Below are positions 1-6,070 of a stretch of 8,598 nucleotides of DNA, in pieces. A model generated the notes under the pieces. The model was given only the letters and a program-made list of their open reading frames with translations, had not been told where the DNA came from and ran no database searches. A program made the position numbers and the translations under genes. The stretch is from an uncultured Prevotella sp. GTDB lineage: Bacteria; Bacteroidota; Bacteroidia; Bacteroidales; Bacteroidaceae. Positions within the stretch are counted from its first letter, which is position 1. Each line of letters opens with the position of its first letter. Where the stretch lies: assembly GCA_900557405.1 (NCBI GenBank), contig USSF01000076.1:1-8598 (forward strand), in the 5' to 3' direction.

Positions 1-69
1 AAGTGTGAGGGCAAGTGATTTACCCTCACACTTACCCTCACACTTACCCTCACACCCTCGTACCCTCAC
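1..69. repeat. 12-bp tandem repeat (ACCCTCACACTT family) with inverted copy
   Basis: ACCCTCACAC occurs at 22-31, 34-43 and 46-55, each copy separated by TT, giving a 12-bp period. A degenerate fourth copy (ACCCTCAC) lies at 62-69. The first bases carry the same word inverted: AAGTGTGAGGG at 1-11 pairs with CCCTCACACTT at 23-33 around an 11-base spacer. The same words recur at 8429-8510. The array is cut by the window edge, so its full length is unknown. The spacers are 2 bases long, so it is not a CRISPR array. I do not know a function. Confidence 0.85.
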
Positions 70-226
70 GCCCCTACTCTTCCGGCAAGAAAGCATCCTG
101 CTTGCAGAGGATTCTATGGATGGGCGTCAGATTCAATAGGCAGGGCGCCAAAAAGCAGCGCTTTACCGGCAGTGCAGCTATGTTGCACCTTTGGTATTCC
201 TATGCTCGTTCGTTCATAAAGGTATT

Positions 227-241
227 GTACTGCCGCAGTAC
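227..241. repeat. 15-bp odd palindrome
   Basis: GTACTGC at 227-233 and GCAGTAC at 235-241 are perfect reverse complements around one base. It lies just before the 22-bp tandem duplication, which also contains AGTACT words. It could be an operator or a hairpin remnant, but one 7+7 palindrome is expected by chance in a sequence this long, so little weight should be put on it. Confidence 0.35.
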
Positions 242-243
242 TC

Positions 244-291
244 CTATAGGATTACTCCAGTACTTCTATAGGATTACTCCAGTACTTCTAT
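244..291. repeat. 22-bp tandem duplication plus partial third unit
   Basis: The 22-bp unit beginning CTATAGGATTACTCC and ending AGTACTT is present twice without mismatch, at 244-265 and 266-287. A third unit starts at 288 (CTAT) and then diverges. The surrounding 70-420 stretch has no believable gene: the open frame running through it begins inside the 12-bp repeat array, which gives an artificial repeated YPHT peptide, and it has no recognisable domain. A recent slippage duplication is the simplest reading. Confidence 0.8.
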
Positions 292-329
292 CCGAATCTA
301 TAAAAGTACTGCCTCATGCTTCCCCGCCA

Positions 330-372
330 AACCCATTTCCCCATCAACTCGTCAACCCATTTCCTCGTCAAC
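330..372. repeat. Imperfect direct repeat (AACCCATTTCC / CTCGTCAAC)
   Basis: AACCCATTTCC occurs at 330-340 and 354-364, and CTCGTCAAC at 348-356 and 364-372, so two short words alternate in an imperfect tandem arrangement. The reverse complement of 344-353, GACGAGTTGA, is also found at 8351-8360 in the tandem repeat at the end of aroA. This suggests that the repeats bordering the gene block are related. No function can be assigned. Confidence 0.6.
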
Positions 373-420
373 TTCGGATAATACATATTATCAGAATATG
401 AATATAGATAAGTCATGCCA

Positions 421-822
421 TAATTCGTCCTGTGAGCCTACGGCTACAGGACGAAGGTCAAAAAAGCGCTCACGGATTTATCGGATGCGCACGGAGTCTT
501 TGACCACGGATTCGTTTTTTGACCTTTCCTTTTGATGCATAGGGATTCCAAACGGATTTGCAAGCGTGACCGCTTGCGGCTGCTTAGGTTCAGATTGTCC
601 TGTGATATGCCGTTATCTTGTATACATATATTGCCCTAAGGAAAGCAAGTGCCGCCACTTGCAAAATCCGTCTAAAATCCCCTTGTCCTGCCAAGGTACA
701 ATCAAAATCAAAAGATAAATCAAAAAACGAATCCGTGAAAAGACTCCGAAAAAGATCTGTGATAATCCGTGAGCGTTTTTTGATTTCAAGCTCTGTAGCC
801 GCAGGCTCACAGAGCGCCATGC
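421..822. repeat. Large imperfect inverted repeat with paired hairpins
   Basis: Two copies of a unit of roughly 170-190 bp lie head to head, with the centre near 620. Matching blocks include 430-449 against the complement of 793-812 (19 of 20 identical) and 505-522 against 720-737 (18 of 18). Each arm has an outer hairpin (424-455: 10-bp stem, one-base bulge, 4-bp stem, TAC loop; 790-815: 7-bp stem, 4-bp stem, one-base bulge, GCA loop). Each also has an inner hairpin with a 7-bp stem and 4-base loop (560-577 and 645-662). Stem bases differ between arms but pairing is kept. Open frames across it on both strands are repeat artefacts without domains. It resembles a REP- or MITE-like element, or two insertions of one. 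I cannot name the family. Confidence 0.8.
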
Positions 823-1017
823 AGCAAGTCGAATTTAGAGTTAAGAATGTTGAAACAACGTTCGGCGGCCGAAGGTAAAGCCGATATAGAGTTGTCTCGT
901 AGTGCGAGGTTTAGAATTTTGAATTAAGAGTTTAATTAATACGGTTGCCAAACTGTCGGAAGCCATGCCCGAAGGCATAAAATCCATGCTGTTTTCATCG
1001 TATACGAAAAAAATTTT
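823..1017. other. Gene-free stretch between inverted repeat and promoters
   Basis: No reading frame here looks like a gene. Visible structures are a 13-bp odd palindrome at 861-873 (TTCGGC, G, GCCGAA) and a small hairpin at 965-978 (ATGCC, CGAA loop, GGCAT). Both are weak enough to be chance. The stretch becomes AT-rich just before the promoter pair. Confidence 0.5.
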
Positions 1018-1018
1018 C

Positions 1019-1026
1019 TACCTTTG
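1019..1026 (+). promoter_or_regulatory. Distal Bacteroidetes-type -7 box
   Basis: TACCTTTG matches the Bacteroidetes -7 consensus TAnnTTTG. It lies about 100 bases upstream of the first gene. The expected upstream TTTG is not clear: TTTT at 992-995 is the nearest candidate, with a rather long 23-base gap. The 9-mer CTACCTTTG around this box (1018-1026) is repeated at 1091-1099, so there may be two start sites for the lipoprotein gene. Confidence 0.45.
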
Positions 1027-1066
1027 CATAAGATAGGCTGCACCTCAGCATAACAATCAAGCAAGC

Positions 1067-1099
1067 TTGTTGTCCTGCATTCGGTTTGCACTACCTTTG
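1067..1099 (+). promoter_or_regulatory. Proximal promoter of the coiled-coil lipoprotein gene
   Basis: TTGTTG at 1067-1072, a 19-base spacer, then TACCTTTG at 1092-1099 fit the Bacteroidetes primary sigma-factor pattern. The -7 box ends 20 bases before the ATG at 1120, which implies a very short leader. The -33 region overlaps the palindrome CAAGCTTG at 1062-1069, where a regulator could bind; that is inference. Confidence 0.65.
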
Positions 1100-1119
1100 T
1101 AATTCAAAACATTACGACA

Positions 1120-1584
1120 ATGAAAACAAAACTCATAACGGCCGCCGTCATCATGGCCTCAATCGCCGCACTCGCATCATGCAGCGACGAAAACCGACAG
1201 GCGCAGGAACTGCTGCAGCAGGCGCAGGAAAACTTCGAAAAAGGGGATTTCCAGCGCACGCTCACACTCATCGACTCGCTCCGCCACACCTTTCCCAAGG
1301 CGATAGAGGAGCGCAAGAAGGCCCTCGCCCTATTCCAGGACGCATCAGAGAAACTCGCACAGAAACAGATCGAACTGACCGACATGGCCATACAGAAGAC
1401 GCAGCAGGAACTGGAGGCGCTCAGAGAGCAGGTGGCATCACACAAACAGCAGATGAACGCCAGCCGCGAGGAACTCGAAGCAGTGAAGTTCAAGGAGATA
1501 CGGCTCGACTCGCTCAAGGCCAGGTTCGACGCACAGTGTGCCACGGTGAAAATCATACGAGAGAGGCGAAAAGCTAAAAATTAG
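1120..1584 (+). CDS. Small coiled-coil lipoprotein, function unknown
   Basis: The 154-residue product has a lipoprotein signal: a hydrophobic segment, then the lipobox LASC with the lipidated cysteine at residue 21. The following SDEN resembles the acidic export signal of Bacteroidetes surface lipoproteins, so outer-membrane or surface location is likely (inference). Residues about 27-62 read like a single TPR-type helical hairpin (NFEKGDF followed by LIDSLRHTFP). Residues about 64-135 are charged and heptad-like, with many E, K, Q and L, and fit a coiled coil. I recognise no catalytic motif. The ATG at 1120 is chosen because the signal peptide starts there and a good promoter ends 20 bases upstream. 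There is no clear ribosome binding site. The next gene has its own promoter, so this gene may be transcribed alone. It could be an envelope scaffold or adaptor, but its role is unknown. Confidence 0.85.
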   Translation: MKTKLITAAVIMASIAALASCSDENRQAQELLQQAQENFEKGDFQRTLTLIDSLRHTFPKAIEERKKALALFQDASEKLAQKQIELTDMAIQKTQQELEALREQVASHKQQMNASREELEAVKFKEIRLDSLKARFDAQCATVKIIRERRKAKN

Positions 1585-1595
1585 GAGCAATTCGC

Positions 1596-1624
1596 TTGAT
1601 TATCAATATTAATGCGTAACTTTG
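1596..1624 (+). promoter_or_regulatory. Promoter of the DUF1599 gene
   Basis: TTG at 1596-1598, an 18-base spacer and TAACTTTG at 1617-1624 match the Bacteroidetes promoter pattern, with a slightly short spacer. It lies in the 77-base gap after the lipoprotein gene and probably drives the series DUF1599, BT_3928-like protein and tpiA. Confidence 0.6.
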
Positions 1625-1661
1625 CCCTCGCATAATCAAAACAGCCAAAGGTCAACAGCCA

Positions 1662-2225
1662 ATGGAAACTATGAACAAGGAAAAAGTAAACACAGAAGAA
1701 CAGTTCAAGGGCGTGATGCAGGAATGCCGCTCTCTCTTCGAGAAGAAGCTGCACGACTACAACGCATCGTGGAGGATGCTGCGCCCCTCGTCGCTCACCG
1801 ACCAGCTGCTCATCAAGGCCCGGCGCATCAGAAGCATCGAGGTGAAGGGAGTGGCTATGGTAGAGGACGACACACGGTCGGAATTCGTGGCTCTCATCAA
1901 CTACGGCATCGTGGGACTGATACAGCTCGAAAAGGGATTCGCCGACTCGGTGGACATATCCAACGAAGAGGCCATGGTCCTCTACGACAAATACCAGGAG
2001 CAAGCCCTGCAGCTCATGCTCCGCAAGAACCACGACTACAACGAGGCGTGGCGCATGATGCGTGTGAGCAGCTACACCGACTTCATCCTCACCAAGATTG
2101 AGCGTGTGAAGGAAATAGAGAACCTCAACGGAGGCACTCTCGTGTCCGAAGGCATCGACGCCAACTACATGGACATCATCAACTACTCCGTGTTCGGAGT
2201 GATAAAGCTGACATACGGCGGATAG
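1662..2225 (+). CDS. DUF1599 (Nmad1-like) protein with two tandem domains
   Basis: This 187-residue soluble protein has no signal peptide and consists of two copies of one domain. Residues 28-60 (HDYNASWRMLRPSSLTD, then a basic helix ending RRIRSIE) match 121-153 (HDYNEAWRMMRVSSYTD, ending ERVKEIE). Residues 74-92 (ALINYGIVGLIQL) match 169-187 (DIINYSVFGVIKL). The HDYN-W pattern is typical of DUF1599, which I recall was renamed nucleotide modification associated domain 1 from phage contexts; its biochemical activity is not known to me. The ATG at 1662 is preferred over the one at 1671 because AAAGG lies at 1647-1651, 10 bases upstream. It is followed after 73 bases by the BT_3928-like membrane protein, an arrangement I believe is conserved in Bacteroidales. 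The family call is firm, the function is open. Confidence 0.88.
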   Translation: METMNKEKVNTEEQFKGVMQECRSLFEKKLHDYNASWRMLRPSSLTDQLLIKARRIRSIEVKGVAMVEDDTRSEFVALINYGIVGLIQLEKGFADSVDISNEEAMVLYDKYQEQALQLMLRKNHDYNEAWRMMRVSSYTDFILTKIERVKEIENLNGGTLVSEGIDANYMDIINYSVFGVIKLTYGG

Positions 2226-2237
2226 CCGCACAGACCT

Positions 2238-2254
2238 GCCCCTCAAGCCGGGGC
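2238..2254 (+). terminator. Weak GC hairpin after DUF1599 gene
   Basis: GCCCC at 2238-2242 pairs with GGGGC at 2250-2254 around a 7-base loop, and AT-rich sequence without a T run follows. It could be a leaky terminator, an mRNA-processing or stabilising hairpin, or chance. The short distance to the next gene favours read-through. Confidence 0.3.
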
Positions 2255-2298
2255 TATATAATATATATAATAGGTATAAGGGAGAACTACAGGAAAGA

Positions 2299-3666
2299 AT
2301 GACAAAGGAGACAGTTAAGAGCATCATCGTGAACGTATGCCGGTTCGTGGTAGCCACCACTTTCGTATTCTCGGGATTCGTCAAGGCTATCGACCCCATC
2401 GGCACACAATACAAGATTCACGACTATCTGGCAGCCGTGGGAATGGAGACCCTCGTGCCCGACTATGCCACGCTCTCGGCATCCGTCCTCCTCGCGGCAG
2501 TGGAATTCTGTCTCGGCATCTTCCTGCTCTTCGCCATCAGGCGCCGCATAGTCAGCCGGCTCGTACTCGCCTTCATGGCAGTGATGACGACAATAACGGT
2601 GTGGATAGCCGTGGCAGACCCAGTGAAAGACTGCGGATGCTTCGGCGATGCGCTGATTCTTTCCAACTGGCAGACGCTTGCGAAGAACCTTATCCTGCTT
2701 GCCGCCGCCATCATCGTATGGAGGGAACCGCACAAGATGGTGCGCTTCATCAGCAGGACAAACCAGTGGATTGCCATCAACTATACCATAATATACAGTC
2801 TTGCCACGAGCACATACTGTCTGTACACGCTGCCCGTATTCGACTTCCGCCCTTACCACGTGGGGGCCGACATACGCAAGGGCATGGAGATTCCCGAAGG
2901 GGCGCCGCAGCCCGAATTCGAAACCACGTTCACGCTCAAGAAGAACGGAGTGGTGAAGGAATTCACGCTTGACAACTACCCCGACTCCACATGGACCTTC
3001 GTGGACAGCAAAACCACACAGGTGAGCGAGGGATACGTGCCGCCGATACACGACTTCAGCATGGAAGACCCCACCACGGACAACGACATGACCGACGAGA
3101 TTCTGAGCGACCCGGGATACACATTCCTGCTTGTCGCACCGCACCTGGAAAATGCCGACGACTCTAACTTCGGCGACATCAACCAGATATACGACTACGC
3201 CACGGCCCACCACTACCGCTTCGTAGGCCTCACGGCGAGCAACCGCAAGGCGATGACCCGCTGGAGCGACATGACGGGAGCCGAATACAGCTTCCTCTTC
3301 ACCGACGAGACCACGCTGAAGACCATCATAAGGAGCAATCCGGGACTGCTTCTCATCAAACGGGGAGTGGTGATAAGGAAATGGAGCCACAACGAACTGC
3401 CACAGCTCACCGACGACTCCCCTGCCCTCGACAAGATACCCGAAGGCAGCATGCCGGAAATCACCGTGGGACAGAAGATTCTCTACACGCTGCTCTGGTT
3501 CTTCATGCCGCTCATGCTTCTCTCGCTTGCCGACCGCATATGGGCATGGACCAAATGGGTAAGGAAGAACAAGGAAAACGAAACGCCCCAATCCCCCGAT
3601 CCGTCAGAACAATCCGGGCAGTCCGAGGGGTCCGGGATGTCAGGGCAGTCCCCCAACAACAAATAA
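2299..3666 (+). CDS. BT_3928-family DoxX/MauE-like membrane protein with thioredoxin-like region
   Basis: The 455-residue product has about five hydrophobic segments near the N-terminus (about 9-29, 60-80, 86-106, 128-146, 158-180). A large polar region follows (about 181-390), then one more membrane segment (394-412) and a hydrophilic Ser/Gly/Gln-rich tail. The start (SGFVKAIDPIGT) is typical of DoxX-like proteins. DCGCFGD at 111-117 resembles the CGCFG motif of MauE-type proteins, linked to redox partners. Residues about 273-365 have a thioredoxin-like pattern (YTFLLVAP; later NPGLLLIKRGVVIRKW) but no CxxC, so any redox chemistry would rest on C112 and C114. The NCBI family name BT_3928 is from memory. 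AAGGGAG at 2278-2284 and AGGAAAG at 2291-2297 are possible ribosome sites. It ends 29 bases before tpiA, so co-transcription is likely. Long open frames on the opposite strand are shadows. Biological role unknown. Confidence 0.85.
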   Translation: MTKETVKSIIVNVCRFVVATTFVFSGFVKAIDPIGTQYKIHDYLAAVGMETLVPDYATLSASVLLAAVEFCLGIFLLFAIRRRIVSRLVLAFMAVMTTITVWIAVADPVKDCGCFGDALILSNWQTLAKNLILLAAAIIVWREPHKMVRFISRTNQWIAINYTIIYSLATSTYCLYTLPVFDFRPYHVGADIRKGMEIPEGAPQPEFETTFTLKKNGVVKEFTLDNYPDSTWTFVDSKTTQVSEGYVPPIHDFSMEDPTTDNDMTDEILSDPGYTFLLVAPHLENADDSNFGDINQIYDYATAHHYRFVGLTASNRKAMTRWSDMTGAEYSFLFTDETTLKTIIRSNPGLLLIKRGVVIRKWSHNELPQLTDDSPALDKIPEGSMPEITVGQKILYTLLWFFMPLMLLSLADRIWAWTKWVRKNKENETPQSPDPSEQSGQSEGSGMSGQSPNNK

Positions 3667-3695
3667 TCATTTTTTATTAATTAGCATAAATAACA

Positions 3696-4451
3696 ATGAG
3701 AAAGAAAATTGTAGCAGGTAACTGGAAAATGAACATGAACCTGCAAGACGGTATCGCTCTTGCAAAGGAGCTCAACGACACACTCACAGCGCAGAAGCCA
3801 AACTGCGGCGTAATCATCTGCACACCATTCATCCATCTGGCAAGCATCGCCCAATTCCTCAATCAGGATATCATCGGACTGGGCGCCGAGAACTGTGCCG
3901 ACCAGGAGAAGGGTGCATACACAGGAGAGGTTTCAGCAGAAATGGTAAAGAGCACAGGAGCACAGTATGTCATCCTGGGCCACTCTGAGCGCAGAGGCTA
4001 CTACGCAGAGACACCCGAAATCCTCAAGGAGAAAGTGCTGCTCGCATTGAAGAACGGACTGAAAGTTATCTTCTGCATCGGCGAGAGCCTTGAAGAGCGC
4101 GAGGCCAACAAGCAGAACGAAGTGGTGAAGGCAGAGCTCGAAGGCAGTGTGTTCAACCTCACAGCCGAGGAGTTCAAGAACATCATCGTGGCATACGAGC
4201 CAATCTGGGCCATCGGAACAGGAAAGACCGCTACAGCCGACCAGGCTGAGGAAATCCACGCATACATCCGCAGCGTCATCGCAGAGAAGTACGGCAAGGA
4301 AGTTGCCGACGACACGACAATCCTCTACGGCGGAAGCTGCAAGGCAAGCAACGCACCGGAGCTCTTCGCAAAGCCGGACATCGACGGAGGTCTCATCGGA
4401 GGCGCTTCGCTGAAGGCTGCCGACTTCAAGGGCATCATCGATGCAAGATAA
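3696..4451 (+). CDS. tpiA: Triosephosphate isomerase
   Basis: This cytosolic enzyme interconverts dihydroxyacetone phosphate and glyceraldehyde 3-phosphate in glycolysis and gluconeogenesis. The 251 residues are the usual full length. Catalytic landmarks are all present: N9 and K11 in GNWKMN, H96 in ILGHSERR, E168 in [12 protein letters not shown] (loop 6 lid at 171-177), and the phosphate-binding YGGSCKASN (211-219) and GGLIGGASL (231-239). The ATG at 3696 begins directly with the first strand ([11 protein letters not shown]), so the start is secure. The leader is AT-rich with no strong Shine-Dalgarno site, common in this phylum. I see no promoter in the 29-base gap, so transcription probably comes from upstream. 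A GC hairpin follows at 4479-4508. Nothing is odd in the protein. Confidence 0.98.
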   Translation: MRKKIVAGNWKMNMNLQDGIALAKELNDTLTAQKPNCGVIICTPFIHLASIAQFLNQDIIGLGAENCADQEKGAYTGEVSAEMVKSTGAQYVILGHSERRGYYAETPEILKEKVLLALKNGLKVIFCIGESLEEREANKQNEVVKAELEGSVFNLTAEEFKNIIVAYEPIWAIGTGKTATADQAEEIHAYIRSVIAEKYGKEVADDTTILYGGSCKASNAPELFAKPDIDGGLIGGASLKAADFKGIIDAR

Positions 4452-4478
4452 TGACATAAAAGATTAGAGATACAGGTT

Positions 4479-4508
4479 CCCGCTGCGGCAAGGACATGCC
4501 GCAGGGGG
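4479..4508 (+). terminator. Hairpin terminator after tpiA
   Basis: CTGCGGCA at 4483-4490 pairs perfectly with TGCCGCAG at 4497-4504 around a 6-base loop. Beyond a G-G mismatch the stem extends by CCC (4479-4481) with GGG (4506-4508). The T tract that follows (TTCCTCTTTCATTT) is broken, so termination may be partial. No clear promoter lies between this hairpin and the SPOR gene at 4542, which also favours some read-through. Confidence 0.65.
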
Positions 4509-4541
4509 TTCCTCTTTCATTTAACCACACCTAAAAGAAAT

Positions 4542-5255
4542 ATGAAGAAGTTCATCACTATATTAGTATTTGCCGCAGGACTGTCCCTGCACGCCGGCGC
4601 ACAGACTTTCCTCACCGAACTGCAGAAGAGCAAGCAGGGAGAGGGAAAAGTTACCGTGAAGCAAAGTGCCGATATAGACAATCTGGTGAACAGTGCCCAA
4701 CTAAAGGCGAGCAGCATCCAGGCACAGCAGCAGGCACAGCAGCAGACGACGGCAAACGGCAAGTCGCCGGCCACCACACACGCAAGGCAGGACGACAGAG
4801 GCAACGAAGCCATACACAAGACCGAAGCCGCACACCATGCAGAAGCTGCCCACAAAGCAGAAGCAGCCCACAAAGCAGAAGCTGCCCACAAAGCCGATGC
4901 AGCCGAAAGACATACGGCTAAGACTGCCACAGAAGCGGAGGCTACGGAGCGTCCGGTGGTAGACACCAGCAAGAAAGTGATGCGAAACAGCTACAAGGTG
5001 ACAGGCTATCGCATCCAGGCCTACTCGGGAGGCAACTCCGGCGCAGACAAGGCTAAGGCAAGAAAGATAGGCAACGCCATAAAGATGAAATTCCCCGACC
5101 AGCCCGTATACGTGCATTTCTATTCACCGAGATGGATATGCAGGGTGGGCAACTTCAGGTCATACGAAGAAGCATCACAGCTCCTCAAGAGCATCAAGGC
5201 GATGGGCTATCACCAAGCCTGCATCGTAAAGGGAAAGATCAGCGTAGCATATTAA
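4542..5255 (+). CDS. Secreted SPOR-domain protein with EAAHKA repeats
   Basis: The 237-residue product begins with a Sec signal peptide (hydrophobic segment to about residue 16) and a likely cleavage after A20 (AGA|Q). Residues about 55-70 are Gln-rich. Residues 95-124 are five hexads (EAAHHA, three EAAHKA, then the degenerate DAAERH). Residues about 152-235 form a C-terminal SPOR domain: YRIQAYSGG opens it and [18 protein letters not shown] is the diagnostic centre. SPOR domains bind peptidoglycan whose stem peptides have been removed, often at the division septum. A periplasmic, cell-wall-binding role is therefore inferred. No enzymatic domain is seen. The start has the A-rich leader CTAAAAGAAAT. 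It follows the tpiA terminator and precedes folE by 94 bases. The His/Lys-rich linker may be a flexible spacer. Confidence 0.9.
   Translation: MKKFITILVFAAGLSLHAGAQTFLTELQKSKQGEGKVTVKQSADIDNLVNSAQLKASSIQAQQQAQQQTTANGKSPATTHARQDDRGNEAIHKTEAAHHAEAAHKAEAAHKAEAAHKADAAERHTAKTATEAEATERPVVDTSKKVMRNSYKVTGYRIQAYSGGNSGADKAKARKIGNAIKMKFPDQPVYVHFYSPRWICRVGNFRSYEEASQLLKSIKAMGYHQACIVKGKISVAY
4824..4913 (+). repeat. In-frame 18-bp tandem repeat in the SPOR gene
   Basis: The segment encodes five hexapeptides of the form (E/D)AAHKA. The central units share the 18-bp core GAAGCAGCCCACAAAGCA with a single alternating base (GCA/GCT) in places. The repeat preserves the reading frame, so copy number could vary between strains without breaking the protein. 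That is inference. Open frames on the other strand here are repeat shadows. Confidence 0.8.
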
Positions 5256-5284
5256 AGACACCCCCACTTATAAGTCTTATTCCT

Positions 5285-5310
5285 ACTATTTGTCTTATTT
5301 GTCTTATTTG
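5285..5310. repeat. 9-bp direct repeat upstream of folE
   Basis: TCTTATTTG occurs at 5293-5301 and 5302-5310, preceded by the related ACTATTTG at 5285-5292 and followed by the related CCTCATTTC. The tract is pyrimidine-rich and lies in the 94-base SPOR-folE gap. An in-frame ATG at 5290 would read it as SYLSYL, which does not look like an enzyme N-terminus. I see no exact TAnnTTTG box here, so it is not scored as a promoter. Confidence 0.6.
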
Positions 5311-5349
5311 CCTCATTTCCCCATTAGTCCAAAAAATCAAAACAACCCA

Positions 5350-5931
5350 ATGAACCCAGAAACCCAATTCCGTCCAGGTCTTGAAGACCTGGCATCCCAC
5401 TATAAAAGCGTATTGACCCTGCTCGGCGAAGACCCCGGGCGCGAAGGACTGCAGAAGACCCCCATGCGGGTGGCAAAGGCCATGCAGGTTCTCACCAGAG
5501 GATACACACAAGACGCACACAAGGTATTGACCGACGCACTCTTCAAGGAGGAGTACAACCAGATGGTCATCGTGAAAGACATCGACTTCTTCTCGCTCTG
5601 CGAGCACCACATGCTGCCGTTCTACGGAAAGGTACACGTGGCATACATCCCCAACGGATACATCACCGGACTGAGCAAGATTGCCCGCGTGGTGGACATC
5701 TTCAGCCACCGCCTGCAGGTGCAGGAGCGCATGACGCAGCAGATAAAGGACTGCATCAACGAGACTCTCCACCCACAGGGCGTAATCGTGGTGGTGGAGG
5801 CGAAACACATGTGCATGCAGATGCGCGGCGTGGAAAAGCAGAACTCCATCACGACGACGAGCGACTTCTGCGGTGCCTTCGAGCAGGCCAAGACCCGCCA
5901 GGAATTCATGAACCTCATACACAAGGGATAG
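5350..5931 (+). CDS. folE: GTP cyclohydrolase I
   Basis: FolE converts GTP to 7,8-dihydroneopterin triphosphate, the first step of tetrahydrofolate synthesis, in the cytosol as a homodecamer. Zinc ligands are visible as C84 and H87 in [12 protein letters not shown] and C155 in HMCMQMRG. H86 matches the catalytic histidine next to the zinc histidine. [25 protein letters not shown] is disguised in residues 103-127 as the family core (GLSKIAR at 107-113, RLQVQER at 121-127), and the end SDFCGAF (171-177) is also typical. With the ATG at 5350 the protein has 193 residues, normal for the family. An in-frame ATG at 5290 would add 20 residues encoded by a low-complexity repeat, so it was rejected. 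No promoter is evident, so it is probably transcribed with the SPOR gene. It is intact. Confidence 0.97.
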   Translation: MNPETQFRPGLEDLASHYKSVLTLLGEDPGREGLQKTPMRVAKAMQVLTRGYTQDAHKVLTDALFKEEYNQMVIVKDIDFFSLCEHHMLPFYGKVHVAYIPNGYITGLSKIARVVDIFSHRLQVQERMTQQIKDCINETLHPQGVIVVVEAKHMCMQMRGVEKQNSITTTSDFCGAFEQAKTRQEFMNLIHKG

Positions 5932-6070
5932 GCAGAAGCCAAAGCGTCAGGGACATTCCGGAAAAGCGAAAGCGAAAAAAAGTTCTCCTCTCCATGCAAT
6001 ATACTGACACATAGGATTGTTTATGGAGAAAAGAGTAAAAAGATAACTATTTAATAAAGTATTGGCAAAA

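Noticed and set aside
1..69. CRISPR array
   Set aside because: Units are 10 bases with 2-base gaps, there are no unique spacers and no cas genes.
15..401. 128-residue open frame starting with repeated YPHT
   Set aside because: The start lies in the 12-bp DNA repeat, the rest crosses other repeats, and no domain, promoter or ribosome site supports it.
421..822. Insertion sequence with terminal inverted repeats
   Set aside because: No transposase frame fits inside, and no convincing target-site duplication flanks it; a non-autonomous element remains possible.
590..878. Open frames on both strands inside the large inverted repeat
   Set aside because: They follow the repeat arms, have low-complexity basic or hydrophobic products, and lack start signals.
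1581..2414. 277-residue antisense open frame over the DUF1599 gene
   Set aside because: A shadow of the duplicated DUF1599 gene; no domain or start signal.
2287..3591. 434-residue antisense open frame
   Set aside because: It mirrors the membrane-protein gene on the + strand, which has clear membrane segments and a family match; the antisense product is an unnatural His/Val/Arg-rich sequence.
5290..5349. Upstream in-frame start for folE
   Set aside because: The extra 20 residues come from a 9-bp repeat tract and are unlike FolE N-termini; the ATG at 5350 gives the usual length.
6062..6070. TTG start for the DUF4840 lipoprotein
   Set aside because: The ATG at 6071 directly begins a normal signal peptide (MKKIKN).
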